From contig NC_044554.1 of the NCBI RefSeq assembly GCF_007565055.1, positions 143,653,463 to 143,717,462 of the forward strand: DNA of 64,000 nt. Direction: 5' to 3'. Shown here in pieces: positions 12,479 to 23,257 of this stretch. The stretch comes from Rhinopithecus roxellana. Lineage: Eukaryota > Chordata > Mammalia > Primates > Cercopithecidae. A program made the translations under genes and the position numbers. The stretch's first letter is position 1, and every line of letters starts with the position of its first letter. Below the pieces are notes generated by a model that saw nothing but the letters and a program-made list of their open reading frames with translations, ran no database searches and was not told where the DNA came from.

Positions 12479-13259
12479 GTTTTGGAAGCAAAGCTAACAA
12501 ATGCTTGGGTATTTTTACAAAAGTATTAATGTGTATATTTGTGTGTGTTCCTTATAAATAAAATTTTGTTTGGTGGTGTCTTTTTTTTAGTATTTTTATA
12601 TGACTACTCTGTAATAGTTACTTTAAAAAAAATTTAATTCACTGAAGTTCTTATTAAGTAGGCAACACCTAGGGACAAGTAGCCATGAAAAAGTTAAACA
12701 GCAAACATTCCAGTGCGGCAGCAAGCAGACAGTCTCGAATTTCAGCTCTCTTGTCAGGAGGACATTTGTTAGTGACAGACTAGAAAACAACCACAGCAGA
12801 ATGGACTTCTGGAAGACACCCAATCAAGAGGTATCTTTTTTTTTTTTTTTCTTCGTCTGAAGGCTGAGATTTATAAAATTGTCACCTACCCAGAATTTTG
12901 AACCAGCAATTTGCAGATGTCCTTCACTGAGTGCCCTGGCATTGGGAAAGCCCCTCTTCTTGCAGTTCCCTTGTATATAGCTTTGCAAAGTAACAATGAT
13001 CAACACAAACAGCCAGGGCAGGTGAAATCTAGCCAATAATGCCTTCCTAATGAAAACTAAAAGGGCTTCTTTGTATTTCAGCATTTCTAGCCACTGCAAA
13101 CCAGACCTTGAGTCCTCCCCAATGAAAGAGGTTGCTGACCTGGTAGTGAAGGAAGCACAGAAGCAAATCAGAAGACAATGTAGAATCAAGTAAGAGTTGA
13201 AAAGAAATTAGTCTACAGCAAGAGAGAATCCCTCTCTTAGTCTCTATCCCAACTGGATT
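12479..13259. other. Unassigned non-coding DNA
   Basis: Nothing recognisable. A short T run lies at 12836-12850. Overlapping minus-strand frames of 121 codons at 12824-13189 and 13047-13412 cross a repeat edge and a homopolymer and look fortuitous. Confidence 0.55.
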
Positions 13260-13610
13260 TTTAAAGTATATGTTTCTTGAAGTATAAGATACATAAAGTA
13301 CATAAATTATAAGAGTACAGATTGAGGAATTTTCTAAAATCAAATACTCCCCTATGACCACCATATTGATCCAGATATAGACCATATCCAGTACTCCAGA
13401 AGCCTCTGTCATGCCTCATCCCAAGCATTTGCTCTCCCAAGGCAGCCACAAGTCTGGTTTTTATCTTCATCAGCTGGTTTTACCTTCCTTCAAACTTAAA
13501 ATAGTCACACACGACACACTCTTTTGTGTCTGGCTAAGATTCCTCCATGTTCACTGTGGTAAGTTTGGTCATTGTATGAAAATACCACGATGAATGTCTT
13601 CATACTCCTA
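13260..13610 (-). repeat. Old L1M 3'UTR fragment (minus strand)
   Basis: The run through 'gatccagatatagaccatatccag', 'cttttgtgtctggctaagattcctccatgttc' resembles the reverse complement of L1M 3'UTRs (the 'aagatatagaacatttcc ... tcttttgtgtctggct' region). It is diverged and the subfamily is not determined. Confidence 0.55.
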
Positions 13611-13789
13611 ATGAAGAATATTTACTCATCTCAGAAGAGCCAAAGGTACTAGAGCTGACCCCACCTTTCTATTAAAATAAAACCAGTGTTCCTCTAGAAT
13701 GACAGAGCAGCCCTGATTTAGCAGGCTTTCACCTACAGGGCTGGTACATTTAAAAACCATTTCTTTCATTTTTAGTTTCCAGAAATTTC

Positions 13790-14095
13790 AAATGTATTGG
13801 ATCAAGTCATTCTTAATATATTTTTTCTCACTTTAATGCCTGTAGAATGTGTAGTAATATACTTTCTTCAGCCCAGAAATTGGTGAATTTTACTGGTTTT
13901 ATTTTAAACAACTTTTGGCCTTGTTGATTATCTCTATTATATGTCGGCTTTCACTTTCACTCATGACTGCTCTTATTGTTAATGTTTCTTCTTGATTAAT
14001 TTTGTGTCTTCTCCTAACTTTTGAGATAGATACCTCAGTCACCAATTTTCAGCCTTTCTTCTTTCTGATACTGTTTTCCTAAATTACTTATTTCA
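13790..14095 (-). repeat. Possible ancient L1 ORF2 fragment (minus strand)
   Basis: Strings such as 'ttttattttaaacaacttttgg', 'ttgttgattatctctattat' and 'caccaattttcagcctttcttc' parallel the reverse complement of L1 ORF2 just upstream of RT. It is strongly diverged, so this is a moderate call. Confidence 0.5.
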
Positions 14096-14347
14096 TCTTT
14101 AAACCCATCCTTCTGTACTCTGTAATGCTGGGACTTCCACTAAGCAAACTGCATTTCCCCTTTACCGGTAGGTAAGAGTCTGCAAATAGGAGATGCTTGA
14201 GGGAGATGGCAGGCCTGGAGGTGGAAGGACGGAGTCATTCTTTTGTTACTTTTCTGTTCTGTCAGCATGGCCCCAGCAACAGCCTTTCATCCCAGCAGTG
14301 CCTACTGTTCTGGTCTCCAACGCCTCCAACTCCAGTCTCCAAATTGC

Positions 14348-14422
14348 AAACATTTTGCAATTTTTAGTTATTTGTTTTGTTTTGTTTTGTTTCTGGAGAC
14401 AGAGTCTCACTCTGTCGCCCAG
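14348..14422 (+). repeat. Templated copy of the AluS edge at 15302-15371
   Basis: These 75 bases match 15302-15371 with one substitution (C14400 vs T15350) and one extra TTTTG unit. The copy includes unique flank (aaacattttgc), the Alu's TSD (caatttttagttattt) and the first about 45 bases of the inverted Alu, then stops abruptly at 'tcgcccag'. Because it contains the junction between flank and Alu, it must have been made after that Alu inserted. Confidence 0.9.
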
Positions 14423-14699
14423 CCTCATCATCATTCCCTGGGAGTCTGTCCTGACTCCATAGGGCATCTTTCAAGCTTCTTGCTCTAAAAACCCCAATTC
14501 CTTCCCTTTCATCCCTCAGCCCTGTGGTAGAAGCTGTTTTCTGTAATTACTAGCTCCATGTTACCAAAATGTCCCATGTTAACTTTTTGTTGCTTAACTA
14601 ATCCCTTATATTAATTTCTTTGCTCCTCTGTTCTGTATCTTTGCTGGAAAGCAACTGAGCTAGGAACCTAGGAGTCTTTTTCTAATGTTTTCTCTCTCT

Positions 14700-15210
14700 C
14701 TTAGCCTCTGTAGGCAATCTGTCATCAAATTCCACTGACTCTGCTTTTCCTATATATCCCTGGAATCTCTTCCTCCATTCCATTGCCATTTGGCAATGGC
14801 AATTCTAATTCAGGCTCAAGTCATTTCTTACCAAGCCTACTTCATTAATCTCTTGACTTCAGGGCTTGTTACACAACTATCTGTATCTTGCTACCAAACT
14901 GATCTATAAAAGCAAAGCTACTCACCTTAAAAACACCCCCAGGGACTCCCTGTTGCTACAAGGTAAAGCCCAAATGCCTCGATAACACATTAATCTTTCA
15001 GCCCTTTTTGAGCTGGTCTTTGCCCACATCCTCAGCTTCATATGCCACTAATGCCCACCTTCTAGCACAGCACACCATGACCCCAAACCATTTTCCAGTA
15101 GGTCCATCTTACAGGGGTGTGAATTTCTTGAGATAAGGAGTTGTAGCTTCTCCATCATTATGTGTACAGTTGGTAATTAGGGCATTCAACAAGCTTTTGT
15201 GAAATAAGAA
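14700..15210 (+). repeat. L2 fragment
   Basis: Blocks such as 'aaaacacccccagggactccctgttgctacaaggtaaagccc', 'tttttgagctggtctttgccc' and a tail like 'gggcattcaacaagcttttgtgaa' follow the order of the L2 LINE 3' region ('gactccccattgcctacaggataaagtcc ... gatctggcccctgcc ... caataaatgtttgttgaa'). Confidence 0.7.
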
Positions 15211-15327
15211 AATGTCATTTTTCATGTTCTAGAGATTCTTCATATTCATAATTTTGAATGGCTGTGTGATAGTTGGCCAAATTGATTGCCACAGTTTGAT
15301 AAAACATTTTGCAATTTTTAGTTATTT

Positions 15328-15627
15328 GTTTTGTTTTGTTTCTGGAGATAGAGTCTCACTCTGTCGCCCAGGCTGGAGTGCAATGGCATGATCTTGGCTC
15401 ACTGCAACCTCAGCCTCTTAGGTTCAAGTGATTCTCCTGCCTCAGCCTCCTGAGTAGCTGGGATTACAGACATATGCCACCAAGCCCAGCTAATTTTTGT
15501 ATTTTTAGTAGAGACAAGGTTTCACCATGTTGGCCAAGCTGGTCTCGAACTCCCGACTTCAAGTGATCCACATGCCTCAGTCTCCCAAAGTGCTGGAATT
15601 ACAAGCATGAGCCACCGTGCCTGGCCA
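15328..15627 (-). mobile_element. AluS-type Alu, full length
   Basis: A full inverted Alu from its (GTTTT)n tail to 'gccaccgtgcctggcc'. It is flanked by an exact 16-bp TSD, caatttttagttattt, at 15312-15327 and 15628-15643. Confidence 0.95.
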
Positions 15628-15654
15628 CAATTTTTAGTTATTTAAGTATACTGA

Positions 15655-15878
15655 CAGTGATGGTTGACATTGTGTGTCAACTTAGCTAGACCATGGTACC
15701 CAGATATTTGGCACCCAGATATTTGGTGAAACTTTATTCTAGAAGTTTATATGAACATATTTTTTTAGATGAAATTAATATTTAAATTAGCAGGCTGAGT
15801 TAAGCAAATTACTCTCCATAATGTGGGTGGGCCTCATCCAATCAGTTGAAGCCTTAATAGAATAATACCAACCGCCTG
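15655..15878 (+). repeat. Old interspersed repeat, 5' half (family not named)
   Basis: The segment from 'gatggttgacattgtgtgtcaactt' through 'gtgggtgggcctcatccaatcagttgaag' is a sequence I recognise as a common mammalian interspersed repeat, but I cannot name the family with confidence. Its second half resumes after an L1 insertion, at about 16620-16895 ('cttgccagcctccataattgcatgaaccaattcctt ... ctggagaatcctgac'). Confidence 0.65.
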
Positions 15879-16534
15879 CAGAGAAAAAGGAACACTTACA
15901 CACTGTTGGTGGGAGTGTAACCTAGTTCAACCATTGTGGAAGACAGTGTGGTGATTCCTTAAAGTTCTAGAGGCAAAAACACCATTTGACCGAGCAATCT
16001 CATTACTGGGTATATACCCAAAGGAATATAAATCATTCTATTATAAAGACACATGCATGTGTATGTTCAACGCAGCACTATTCACAATAGCAAAGACATG
16101 GAATCAACCCAAAAGCCCATCAATGAGAGACCAGATAAAGAAAATGTGATACATATGCACCATGGAATACTAAGCTGCTATAAAAAGGGACAAGATCATG
16201 TCCTTTGCAGGGATATAGATGGAGCTGGAAGCCGCTATCCTCAGCAAACTAATGCAAGAAGAGAAAACCAAATACCACATGTTCTCACTCATAAGTGGGA
16301 GCTGAATGATGAGAACACATGGACACATAGGAGGGAACAACACACACTGGGGCCTATCAGGGGACAGGACAGGGGAGGGAGAGCATCAGGAAGAATAGCC
16401 AATGGATGTTGGGCTTAATACCAATATGATGGGTTGATCTGTGCAGTCAACCACCATGGCCCATGTTTACCTATGTAACACCTGTACATGTACCCCAGAG
16501 CTTAAAATAAAAGGTGAAGAAAAAAAAAAAAATA
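15879..16534 (+). mobile_element. 5'-truncated L1PA (650 bp)
   Basis: Begins inside the ORF2 C-terminus ('ggaacacttacacactgttggtgggag') and runs through the ORF2 end, the 3'UTR ('gggcttaataccaatatgatgggttg', 'cctgtacatgtaccccagagcttaaaataaaa') and an A tail. The 121-codon frame at 16053-16418 is a frame-shifted shadow of the ORF2 end and not a gene. It splits the old repeat on either side. No clear TSD was seen. Confidence 0.9.
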
Positions 16535-16764
16535 AGAGAGAAAGGGCCCTGCCAGGCTCCTGGAAAAACAACCACAAGCAAACAAAAGAAAAGGAAAATA
16601 CCAAACTCCCCTGAAAAGGAAGAAATTCTGCCAGTCAACTGTCTTTGGACTCAAACTGCAACTCTTCCCTTGGTCTCTGCCTGCTGACCCATCCTGCAGA
16701 TGTACAGATTTTGGACTTGCCAGCCTCCATAATTGCATGAACCAATTCCTTAAAATCTTGATAC
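16535..16764 (+). repeat. Old interspersed repeat, 3' half
   Basis: Resumption of the repeat that starts at 15655, clearest from about 16620 ('agaaattctgccagtcaactgtctttggactcaaactgc') to 16764. The stretch 16535-16619 is A-rich and unassigned. The repeat's terminal piece follows the hexanucleotide tract at 16850-16895. Confidence 0.55.
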
Positions 16765-16846
16765 AGATTAGATGTAGATGTAGAGGTAGATGTAGATGTA
16801 GATGTAGATGTAGAGGTAGAGGTAGAGGTAGAGGTAGATGTAGATA
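16765..16846 (+). repeat. Hexanucleotide tract (TAGATG/TAGAGG)n
   Basis: About 13 units of a six-base repeat, alternating TAGATG with TAGAGG and finishing in TAGA units. It sits where this repeat family normally carries a short AT-rich microsatellite near its 3' end. On the minus strand it reads as an artificial Ser-Thr run, not a protein. Confidence 0.95.
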
Positions 16847-16895
16847 GATATACGTACATGTTGGTTGTTTCCCTGGAGAATCCTGACCTATAAAC

Positions 16896-17734
16896 CGGTT
16901 TTTGTATTTGGGGTTTGTTTGCTTGTTTGCTGTCCTAAATACAACTTTATGTTGATGATTATGTCAAATCATTATTAAGATTAAGATCTAGGACTAGGTT
17001 TCAATTCAAAAAGGGTGAATGTTACAATGCCTCTTAATAAAAGTCCCTAATTTCCCTCCAAAAAAGATTATACTAACATATAATGCCTCAGTGTTATATC
17101 AATATATGTTGGCCACCACAATCTTGTCAGCACAATTCACATTTTAATTTATAATTTTTAATTATTCTGTAGGTAGAATATGACTCTGTACATTTACTTC
17201 TTGGGTATGTTACATAAACATACATACCCTGTTACATAAACTTACTGGGTATGTTTCCTGTTACATAAACTTCTTGTGTGTATGTATATATATATAGGTC
17301 ATTTGTCCCTGGAGTTTTAGAGGTGTTATATGAATTCTTCATATGAACATTACTTATGACAGAATAAGCATTGTAATCAGTAAGTCTACATGTGTCATGG
17401 TTTAAGTCCATGAGGAATCTGTTCTTTGCTTATGCAGATTAGTACACAGTTACCGGGCTGACACACAGCATGCAACTCATCTCCATTCCAGTTAGCAAGA
17501 CTAGGGAAAGGAAAGAGAGGGGTATTCACAAGAGGGTTTTTATTAAGCCAGGCCTGGAAGTGAAACATTTATATTTACTGCCAATCCATTCAGTACACTC
17601 AGTCATGAAGCCACCCTCATTGCAGAGGTTCTGGAAAATGCAGTCCAGCTGCGTACCTGGGAAGATTTTGTATCCCCATGGATTGTGGTGAGTCATTATC
17701 AGTCATTACCAGGGTATGAAACCTGCTGTGCTCA
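16896..17734. other. Unassigned DNA with a small local triplication
   Basis: No gene is supported. At 17209-17275 the phrase 'gttacataaac' recurs three times with intervening 'gggtatgtt', indicating a local duplication. A TATA-rich microsatellite (17279-17297) follows. Confidence 0.55.
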
Positions 17735-17935
17735 GTGGTAGAAACATGGACTCCAGAGTGAGACACACTCATGTAACTATCATATCCAGCAAGGTACTTA
17801 CACTGTCTGATCCTGAGTTTTCTCATTTTCCCAATATAACATAGAAATAAGTGTATTATAGGGCAGTTGTAAGGATTAATTTACATAATATGTGCAAGTT
17901 CATGGCATAGAGTAGGCTTATTATGTTTAATTCCT
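17735..17935 (+). repeat. MIR element
   Basis: Ordered matches to MIR: 'atggactccagagtgagac', 'gtacttacactgtctgatcctgagttttctcattt', 'agggcagttgtaaggattaatttacataatatgtgcaa'. Good family fit with normal age-related divergence. Confidence 0.75.
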
Positions 17936-18009
17936 TTCATAATTTTTCTGTCACGTTTTTGGTAAATGTGTGTTTATATTTTGATTTTTTTCAATTTACA
18001 CTTGTTCTT

Positions 18010-18240
18010 TTTCTCTTTTACTTTTAGTTGACACATAAAAATGACATATTTATGGGATACAGAGTGATATTTTGATAAGTGTATACAACATATAACAATC
18101 CAAGCAGTGTAATTAGCCTATTCATTACCTAATTTTATCATTTCTTTGTGTTGTAAACATTCAAAATTCTCTTTTCTAGCTTTTTGAAAGTATATAATAA
18201 GTTATAGTTAACCATATGGATCCAAGTGCTGTAGGCATTC
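18010..18240 (-). repeat. L1 3'UTR fragment (minus strand)
   Basis: Reverse complement of an L1MA/L1PB-type 3' end: 'gatattttgataagtgtatacaacatataacaatcc', 'tttctttgtgttgtaaacattcaaaattctcttttctagct'. Only the terminal about 230 bp is present. Confidence 0.75.
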
Positions 18241-18669
18241 ATGTTCCTGTGTTTGGGTATATAAAATGTTGTTTGTATGAAGTTTTACATCATCTTTCAC
18301 TTTGTCATTTCCTGTATTGCTTCCAAGAGTTACACACTATCATTCCTCCATTGTCAAGTAGGATGCCTCCTCTTTTATTTTCAGCTTATGGTCTGAATTT
18401 TTATTTTCTCTTCTAATGCTCCTATATTGCATGGTCTGAAACAACATCGAGACCTTTCAAAATGTAAAATTCCAAGTGTGAGATAGGACAAGGATCTCTG
18501 TGACCGACCTCTCTATTTTCCATCAGTCCTTCCCTCCTTTTCCCCACCCTTGAGTCTTGTCCTCTATCCCTCTCCTGTTTGCCCACTAAGTCTCCTTCCT
18601 ACCATCATTTGCCCTCAAGATGGCAGCTCCATCATGTCAAGATGACAAATATCATATGAAAACAGTGAT
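18241..18669. other. Unassigned non-coding DNA
   Basis: Nothing recognisable; pyrimidine-rich around 18500-18600. Confidence 0.55.
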
Positions 18670-18800
18670 GTCAAACTTTGGTAGAAAAAAAAAATGAGCT
18701 GGGGGCTTGTTAATATGTAGATTGGAAAATTTCTGATTCAGAAGATCTTGGTAACAAATCAACATTTTAACAAGCACCCTGAGTAATTTTAAAAGAGCTA
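18670..18800 (+). repeat. MER5A-like hAT-Charlie DNA transposon relic
   Basis: Ordered pieces 'tcaaactttgg', 'gggcttgttaatatgtagatt', 'ttctgattcagaagatcttgg', 'cattttaacaagcaccctgag' match the MER5A layout. Diverged and without clear terminal repeats. Confidence 0.6.
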
Positions 18801-20087
18801 GTTCCCCACTTAGAAAGAATGGCTTAATTACTTCCATAGATGTTTTTATATAAGGTCTTCAACCATAGAAGAGAAAAAATATTAACATCTTTTCTTCAGG
18901 CACCTGACTATGGATAAGAAAGCTATTCTTGAGTGTGAAGGTTTCCTGTCCTATCAAAATTACATGCATTTTATTCTTTACAGTTATAAGTAATATAACC
19001 ACCTTTTATTCTTACAGTAACAAATACCTACTGATCTGTGGCTTTATCCAAAATCAAACCAAGTGTTTTTCAATCAATTGCTGCATGGACTCTGAGCCGT
19101 GTGATTTTACATTGAAGAAGGCTGAAGCAATTGCTTTGTGAGGTGCTAGTCTTATAGCCAGGGGATAAAATCAAGTAGAAATAGCAAGTTATATTTCTAA
19201 ATGTGAATTCCTCTGAATGCTCCAGCCACTTCACTCTTACTGAGGCCTCTAACAACTTTTCTCATTTTAAAGAAAATATGTCCCTTTTATCTTTCTTCTG
19301 AGAGAAAGTACAGATTTTAACTAATATACAGTCATTTTATTTCTTACCGCACAAGGATCACACTTTCCAAACCTCCTTACTGGATTGAGCAGGTAAAGCA
19401 AAACTTTTCCTAATACCACAGTGTGACAATGGAAGAATCACAGGACTTGATAGGGCCAAGTTACAGGAGTGGCCTGGTGCAGTCCCTGTGACATTTCACC
19501 CTAGGTGACTACCACTTCAGGCATCACCCTGCAGAGGCCTGATCTTAAAAAGACTAAGGATAAGGACAATATGTAATAATACTCCAACATGGAAGAAAGT
19601 TCTCAGTGCACTAACACCTGTGCTGCTGATACCGTAAGGCAGAACTGAAGGCCAAGAGCCTACGGGTATAAATATTCTTCTAAGGACTTTCTAAGACATC
19701 TATAACAGAATTATTAGTGGCTTTGTTTGATCATCAAATGAAAGGCTGTTATAAAGCAAGAAGATAAAGGATAGTTTTCATCCAGAGGACTGAAAAGTCT
19801 TCAAACATCTGGCCTGGAGAAGGTTCAGTGGAGTGAGTGTAACTTGGATATCCTACTGGAAATGAACTGAAGCCTGCAGTTGATTCATGTCTTTTTTCAA
19901 AGTACAGGGATTAATGAAAAGATAGGAGAGTTAATGACCCATCCAGGATGGATTATCATTCAGTCTGGCTGGCAGAAATCCCTTTGGGGCTATCCTTTGA
20001 CCCATATTGTCCTATTTATTAAATTAGCTACCTTTTTTTTTTTTCCTTGAAAGGAAAAGTTTTCTGTGTTTCCTTTTACCCTGCTCT
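18801..20087. other. Unassigned non-coding DNA
   Basis: I see no gene, RNA or repeat. Small open frames (60-70 codons) at 18.9-19.3 kb lack any signature. A T run lies at 20033-20045. Confidence 0.55.
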
Positions 20088-20210
20088 CATTTTTTTTTAT
20101 TTTAATTGTGGCAAAATACACACACAACATAAAATTTACCATTTTAACCTTTGTTAAGTGTCCAGTTCAGTGGCATTAAATATATTCACACTGTTGCATC
20201 TCCCCTTGTT
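20088..20210 (-). repeat. Old L1M 3' end fragment (minus strand)
   Basis: 'ttttaattgtggcaaaatacac', 'cataaaatttaccattttaacc' and 'gtccagttcagtggcattaaatatattcacac' are the reverse complement of the L1M terminus that ends in 'tgtgaattatatctcaataaa'. Confidence 0.65.
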
Positions 20211-21754
20211 TAAATTATTGAAAACTTAATTTTAAGTTCACTTTTTAATATCAATCAAATCAGTGAACTATTCTATGATTAAACAGAGGGTTCCAATAAT
20301 AGCAAAAAAATTGTGCCTCTGCGTGTGTCTCTCTTTCTCCTAGTGTTCTCTTAGGACAAATAGCCTCTTTTAAGTCCCTCTTCCAATGCATTCCCTCAAA
20401 ACACAAACACGCACACACCCCACTACATAATGATTTCTGGAGTCCCAGGGGAGTCTCAGACCATGCAGACTTCACTTGCTTTGTGTTCTGCTACTGTCAG
20501 AACGGCTGGCACCAGAGTTCCCAATTCACCAAAACAAGGCAATCAGATTTCTTTTTCCTACTACACAGCTCCCAAAGCACAGCAGTTTTAAGTCCCCAAC
20601 TCTCTCCTGTCTGCTCTGCTCAAAGCCCTCTCCCATGAAATCAGTTTTGTGGATTGGGCCACAGGAGGCTCTGAATGATAATTGTTATGGTATCCTCAGC
20701 TCCATCCTCCTCTACAAAACCAGAATCTTATTAAACCAAACTTGTCCTGACTCTCTCATTACATAGTATGAGGTGCCTTTTTTCCTCTTACAAATATCCA
20801 CTTCAAGAGCCTGCTGCCACAATCCCAGGCATTGCCAGACATGCCCAAAGCCAAAAGGAGACAGTTTACACTCAAACTTGGATATCCATTCTGTTTTCCT
20901 ACTTTAGGCTAGCACTCTCTGGTATAAAGTTTGTATGCTTCTAGCAGCCCCTTTATCTAAAATTAAAAATGCATATTAAACATGGCTTAATATTCATAAT
21001 GTTTATTTGCTAGCCATGGAGGAAAGCGAATCCACTCTTCAAATAAATGATGACTTGAAAGAGCCACCGTATTACATCACATCAAACTCCAAGGCTCATA
21101 ACCACTTCCCAAGTATTACCACTTGGCAAATTGCCACAGCTATCAAACAAAAACTATTATGATGGAGCTAGGTATAGAAAATGTACAATGGTCTCATGCT
21201 GCTGTAAAGCTATGGCAATAATAAAAATGCCTTATATCTATTTGTATAGGTCTTTCTATAAATAGACATAGTTCAATTCAGATGCTTATACCATGGTCAG
21301 GATGAGAGGTCCTATAGATGAAAAGCTATTGCTTAAAAGATCCTGAGATAAAATGGCTAGTAAGTAACAGAGCTAGAGGAAGAACTACAATCTCCTGACT
21401 GGGATTTGTTCTTGAGAATTTTAGGCTTGAGACATAGATTTACCAAGTCACAAAATTTTTCTCACAGTTGTCTCCTTCTAATAATTTACTTGAAAACTCT
21501 AATTGATGCTGACAAAAGAGGATCTTGACGACTGATAAAAATGTCCTAAGCCAACTTGGACGAATCATTTATGCTACAGATCAGAATAATCTGTTCAATG
21601 AAGCAGCATATATAGATTATGCATACAGCTGTCATGAAGATAAATCAGATGACTTCACTATTTTAAACCAAGTGCCCTAAGCAGTTTTAACTTTGCCATT
21701 GACATTTTTCTCAGCCAGCAATGTGGTCAGTGACTACACATCACCAAAAGTGAT
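20211..21754. other. Unassigned non-coding DNA
   Basis: No supported feature. Open frames of 71 (20260-20475, minus) and 96 codons (20476-20766, plus) have no conserved motif and no neighbouring splice or promoter evidence that I can support. Confidence 0.55.
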
Positions 21755-21767
21755 AAAGAATGTGAAA

Positions 21768-21926
21768 TTGGGCTGACTATCGTGGTACTCACCTGTAATC
21801 CCAGCTACTCAGGAAGTTGATGTGGGAGGATTGCTTGAGCCCAGAAGTTTGAGGTTGCATTGAACTATGATTATACCACAGCACTCTAGCCTGTGTGACA
21901 GAGCAAGACCCTGTTTCAAGAAAAGA
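21768..21926 (+). mobile_element. Half-length Alu (right-arm/FRAM-like)
   Basis: One Alu arm from 'gactatcgtggtactcacctgtaatcccagctactcagg' to 'gagcaagaccctgtttcaag'. It is flanked by an identical 13-bp TSD, aaagaatgtgaaa, at 21755-21767 and 21927-21939, so it inserted at this length. Confidence 0.85.
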
Positions 21927-21939
21927 AAAGAATGTGAAA

Positions 21940-22461
21940 ATGACTTGCTATCTAATCCTTAACAATAGAGCAATCCTAAAAGATATGGCTTAAACTTTTC
22001 TCATTGATTAGATGAGAAATAAATATAAATCACAGGTCAGTTATCAAATTAATAATACATATTTCCATAAGAAATAACAAAAATAATCCTATGGTTTTAA
22101 AAATGCCAAAATTACTATTGCAATAAAAAAGATGTGAAAACAGAAAATTTTGTTCTTGATTTAAAAACTGATTGACAGAATAATAATATCTTGGTGGTAA
22201 TGAAATATATGTTTTTAAACTGACCTGATAAAAACATAAGAACATAACTGACATTGGCTTTACACAGTAAATTTATTGACTTAAAACTGATAGAGAAATA
22301 TATTTAAACCAGGAAAACTGAACTTTATAGAAATAATGCCCATTACGATAGCTCTATGAACCTATTAGGAGTCATTGAGTTGTATTGTTAAGTTTAAAAG
22401 GAAAGTTTAAAAAGAATACAAATAGTAATTCTATCTTTTATAGAAGAAAAATTAAAGTATT
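21940..22461. other. Unassigned AT-rich DNA
   Basis: Nothing recognisable between two Alus. Confidence 0.5.
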
Positions 22462-22746
22462 GGCCAGGCACGGTGGCTCATGCCTGTAATCCCAGCACTT
22501 TGGGAGGCCAAGGTGGGTGGATCACCTGAGGATGGGAGTTTGAGACCAGCCGGGCCAACATGGTAAAACCGGTCTCTACTAAAAATACAAAAATCAGCCA
22601 GGTGTGGTGGTGGGTGCCTGTAATCCCAGTTACTCAGGAGGCTGAGACAGGAGAATCGCTTGAACCCAGGAGGCAGAGGTTGCAATGAGCCAAGACCGTG
22701 CCATTGCACTCCAGCCTGGGTGACAGAGCAAGACACTGTCTCAAAA
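22462..22746 (+). mobile_element. AluS
   Basis: Complete Alu from 'ggccaggcacggtggctc' to 'gacactgtctcaaaa'. It is flanked by a near-perfect TSD (aaaaattaaagtatt on the left, aaaaataaaagtact on the right). The tail has become an ACAT microsatellite. Confidence 0.93.
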
Positions 22747-22770
22747 GACATACATACATACATACATAAA
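22747..22770 (+). repeat. (ACAT)n in Alu tail
   Basis: Five ACAT units replacing the poly(A) of the preceding AluS. Confidence 0.9.
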
Positions 22771-22821
22771 AATAAAAGTACTAAGAAAATAAATATGTTT
22801 TTGCTCATAAGAAACACAGGA

Positions 22822-23105
22822 GGCGAGGCACAGTGGCTCAAACCTGTAATCCCAGCACTTTGGGAGGCCAAGGCAGGTGGGTAACTTGAGGTCAGGAGTT
22901 TGAGACCAGCCTGGCCAACATGGTGAAACCCCATCTCTACTAAAAATACGAAAATTAGTTCGGCGTGGTGGCAGGTGCGTGTAATCCCAGCTACTTGGGA
23001 GGCTGAGGCAGGAGTATCACTTGAACCTGGGAGGCAGAGGTTGCAGTGAGCCGAGATCATGCCATTGCACTCCAGCCTGGGCGACGACAGCGAAACTCTG
23101 TCTCT
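22822..23105 (+). mobile_element. AluS, tandem with the previous Alu
   Basis: Complete Alu from 'ggcgaggcacagtggctc' to 'gaaactctgtctctc' in the same orientation and 75 bp downstream of the previous one. Imperfect TSD: aagaaacacagga (22809-22821) and agaaaaccacagga (23141-23154). Confidence 0.93.
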
Positions 23106-23142
23106 CTCTCACACACACACACACCGAGAGAGAGAGAGAGAG
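23098..23142 (+). repeat. Compound dinucleotide tract (TC)n(AC)n(GA)n
   Basis: The Alu tail has been replaced by three successive dinucleotide runs. Confidence 0.9.
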
Positions 23143-23257
23143 AAAACCACAGGAAAGATAAATCAGTAACTAATGAAAGGAAAGAAAAGAAAAGGACACA
23201 CACACACGCACAAAGGAAAGAAAATCACAGGAAAGCTAAATCAGTAACTAATGAAAG
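23143..23257 (+). repeat. 78-bp-period duplication flanking the Alu tail
   Basis: A 37-bp core (aaaaccacaggaaagat... ending aatgaaag) at 23143-23179 recurs at 23221-23257 with two substitutions. Between them lie GA-rich and (AC)n sequence like the Alu tail. Confidence 0.85.

Noticed and set aside
13047..13412. 121-codon minus-strand frame
   Set aside because: Overlaps an old L1M 3'UTR fragment and another frame; no motif.
16053..16418. 121-codon plus-strand frame
   Set aside because: Wrong-frame reading of the L1PA ORF2 end and 3'UTR.
16635..16859. Ser-Thr repeat protein on the minus strand
   Set aside because: It is the translation of the hexanucleotide tract.
22452..23060. 202-codon minus-strand frame as a protein gene
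   Set aside because: It is made of two antisense Alus and their spacer. The residues are typical antisense-Alu translation and no independent gene evidence exists.
23098..23257. CRISPR-like direct repeats
   Set aside because: The repeats are an Alu-tail microsatellite and a two-copy duplication in a primate genome, with no array spacing.
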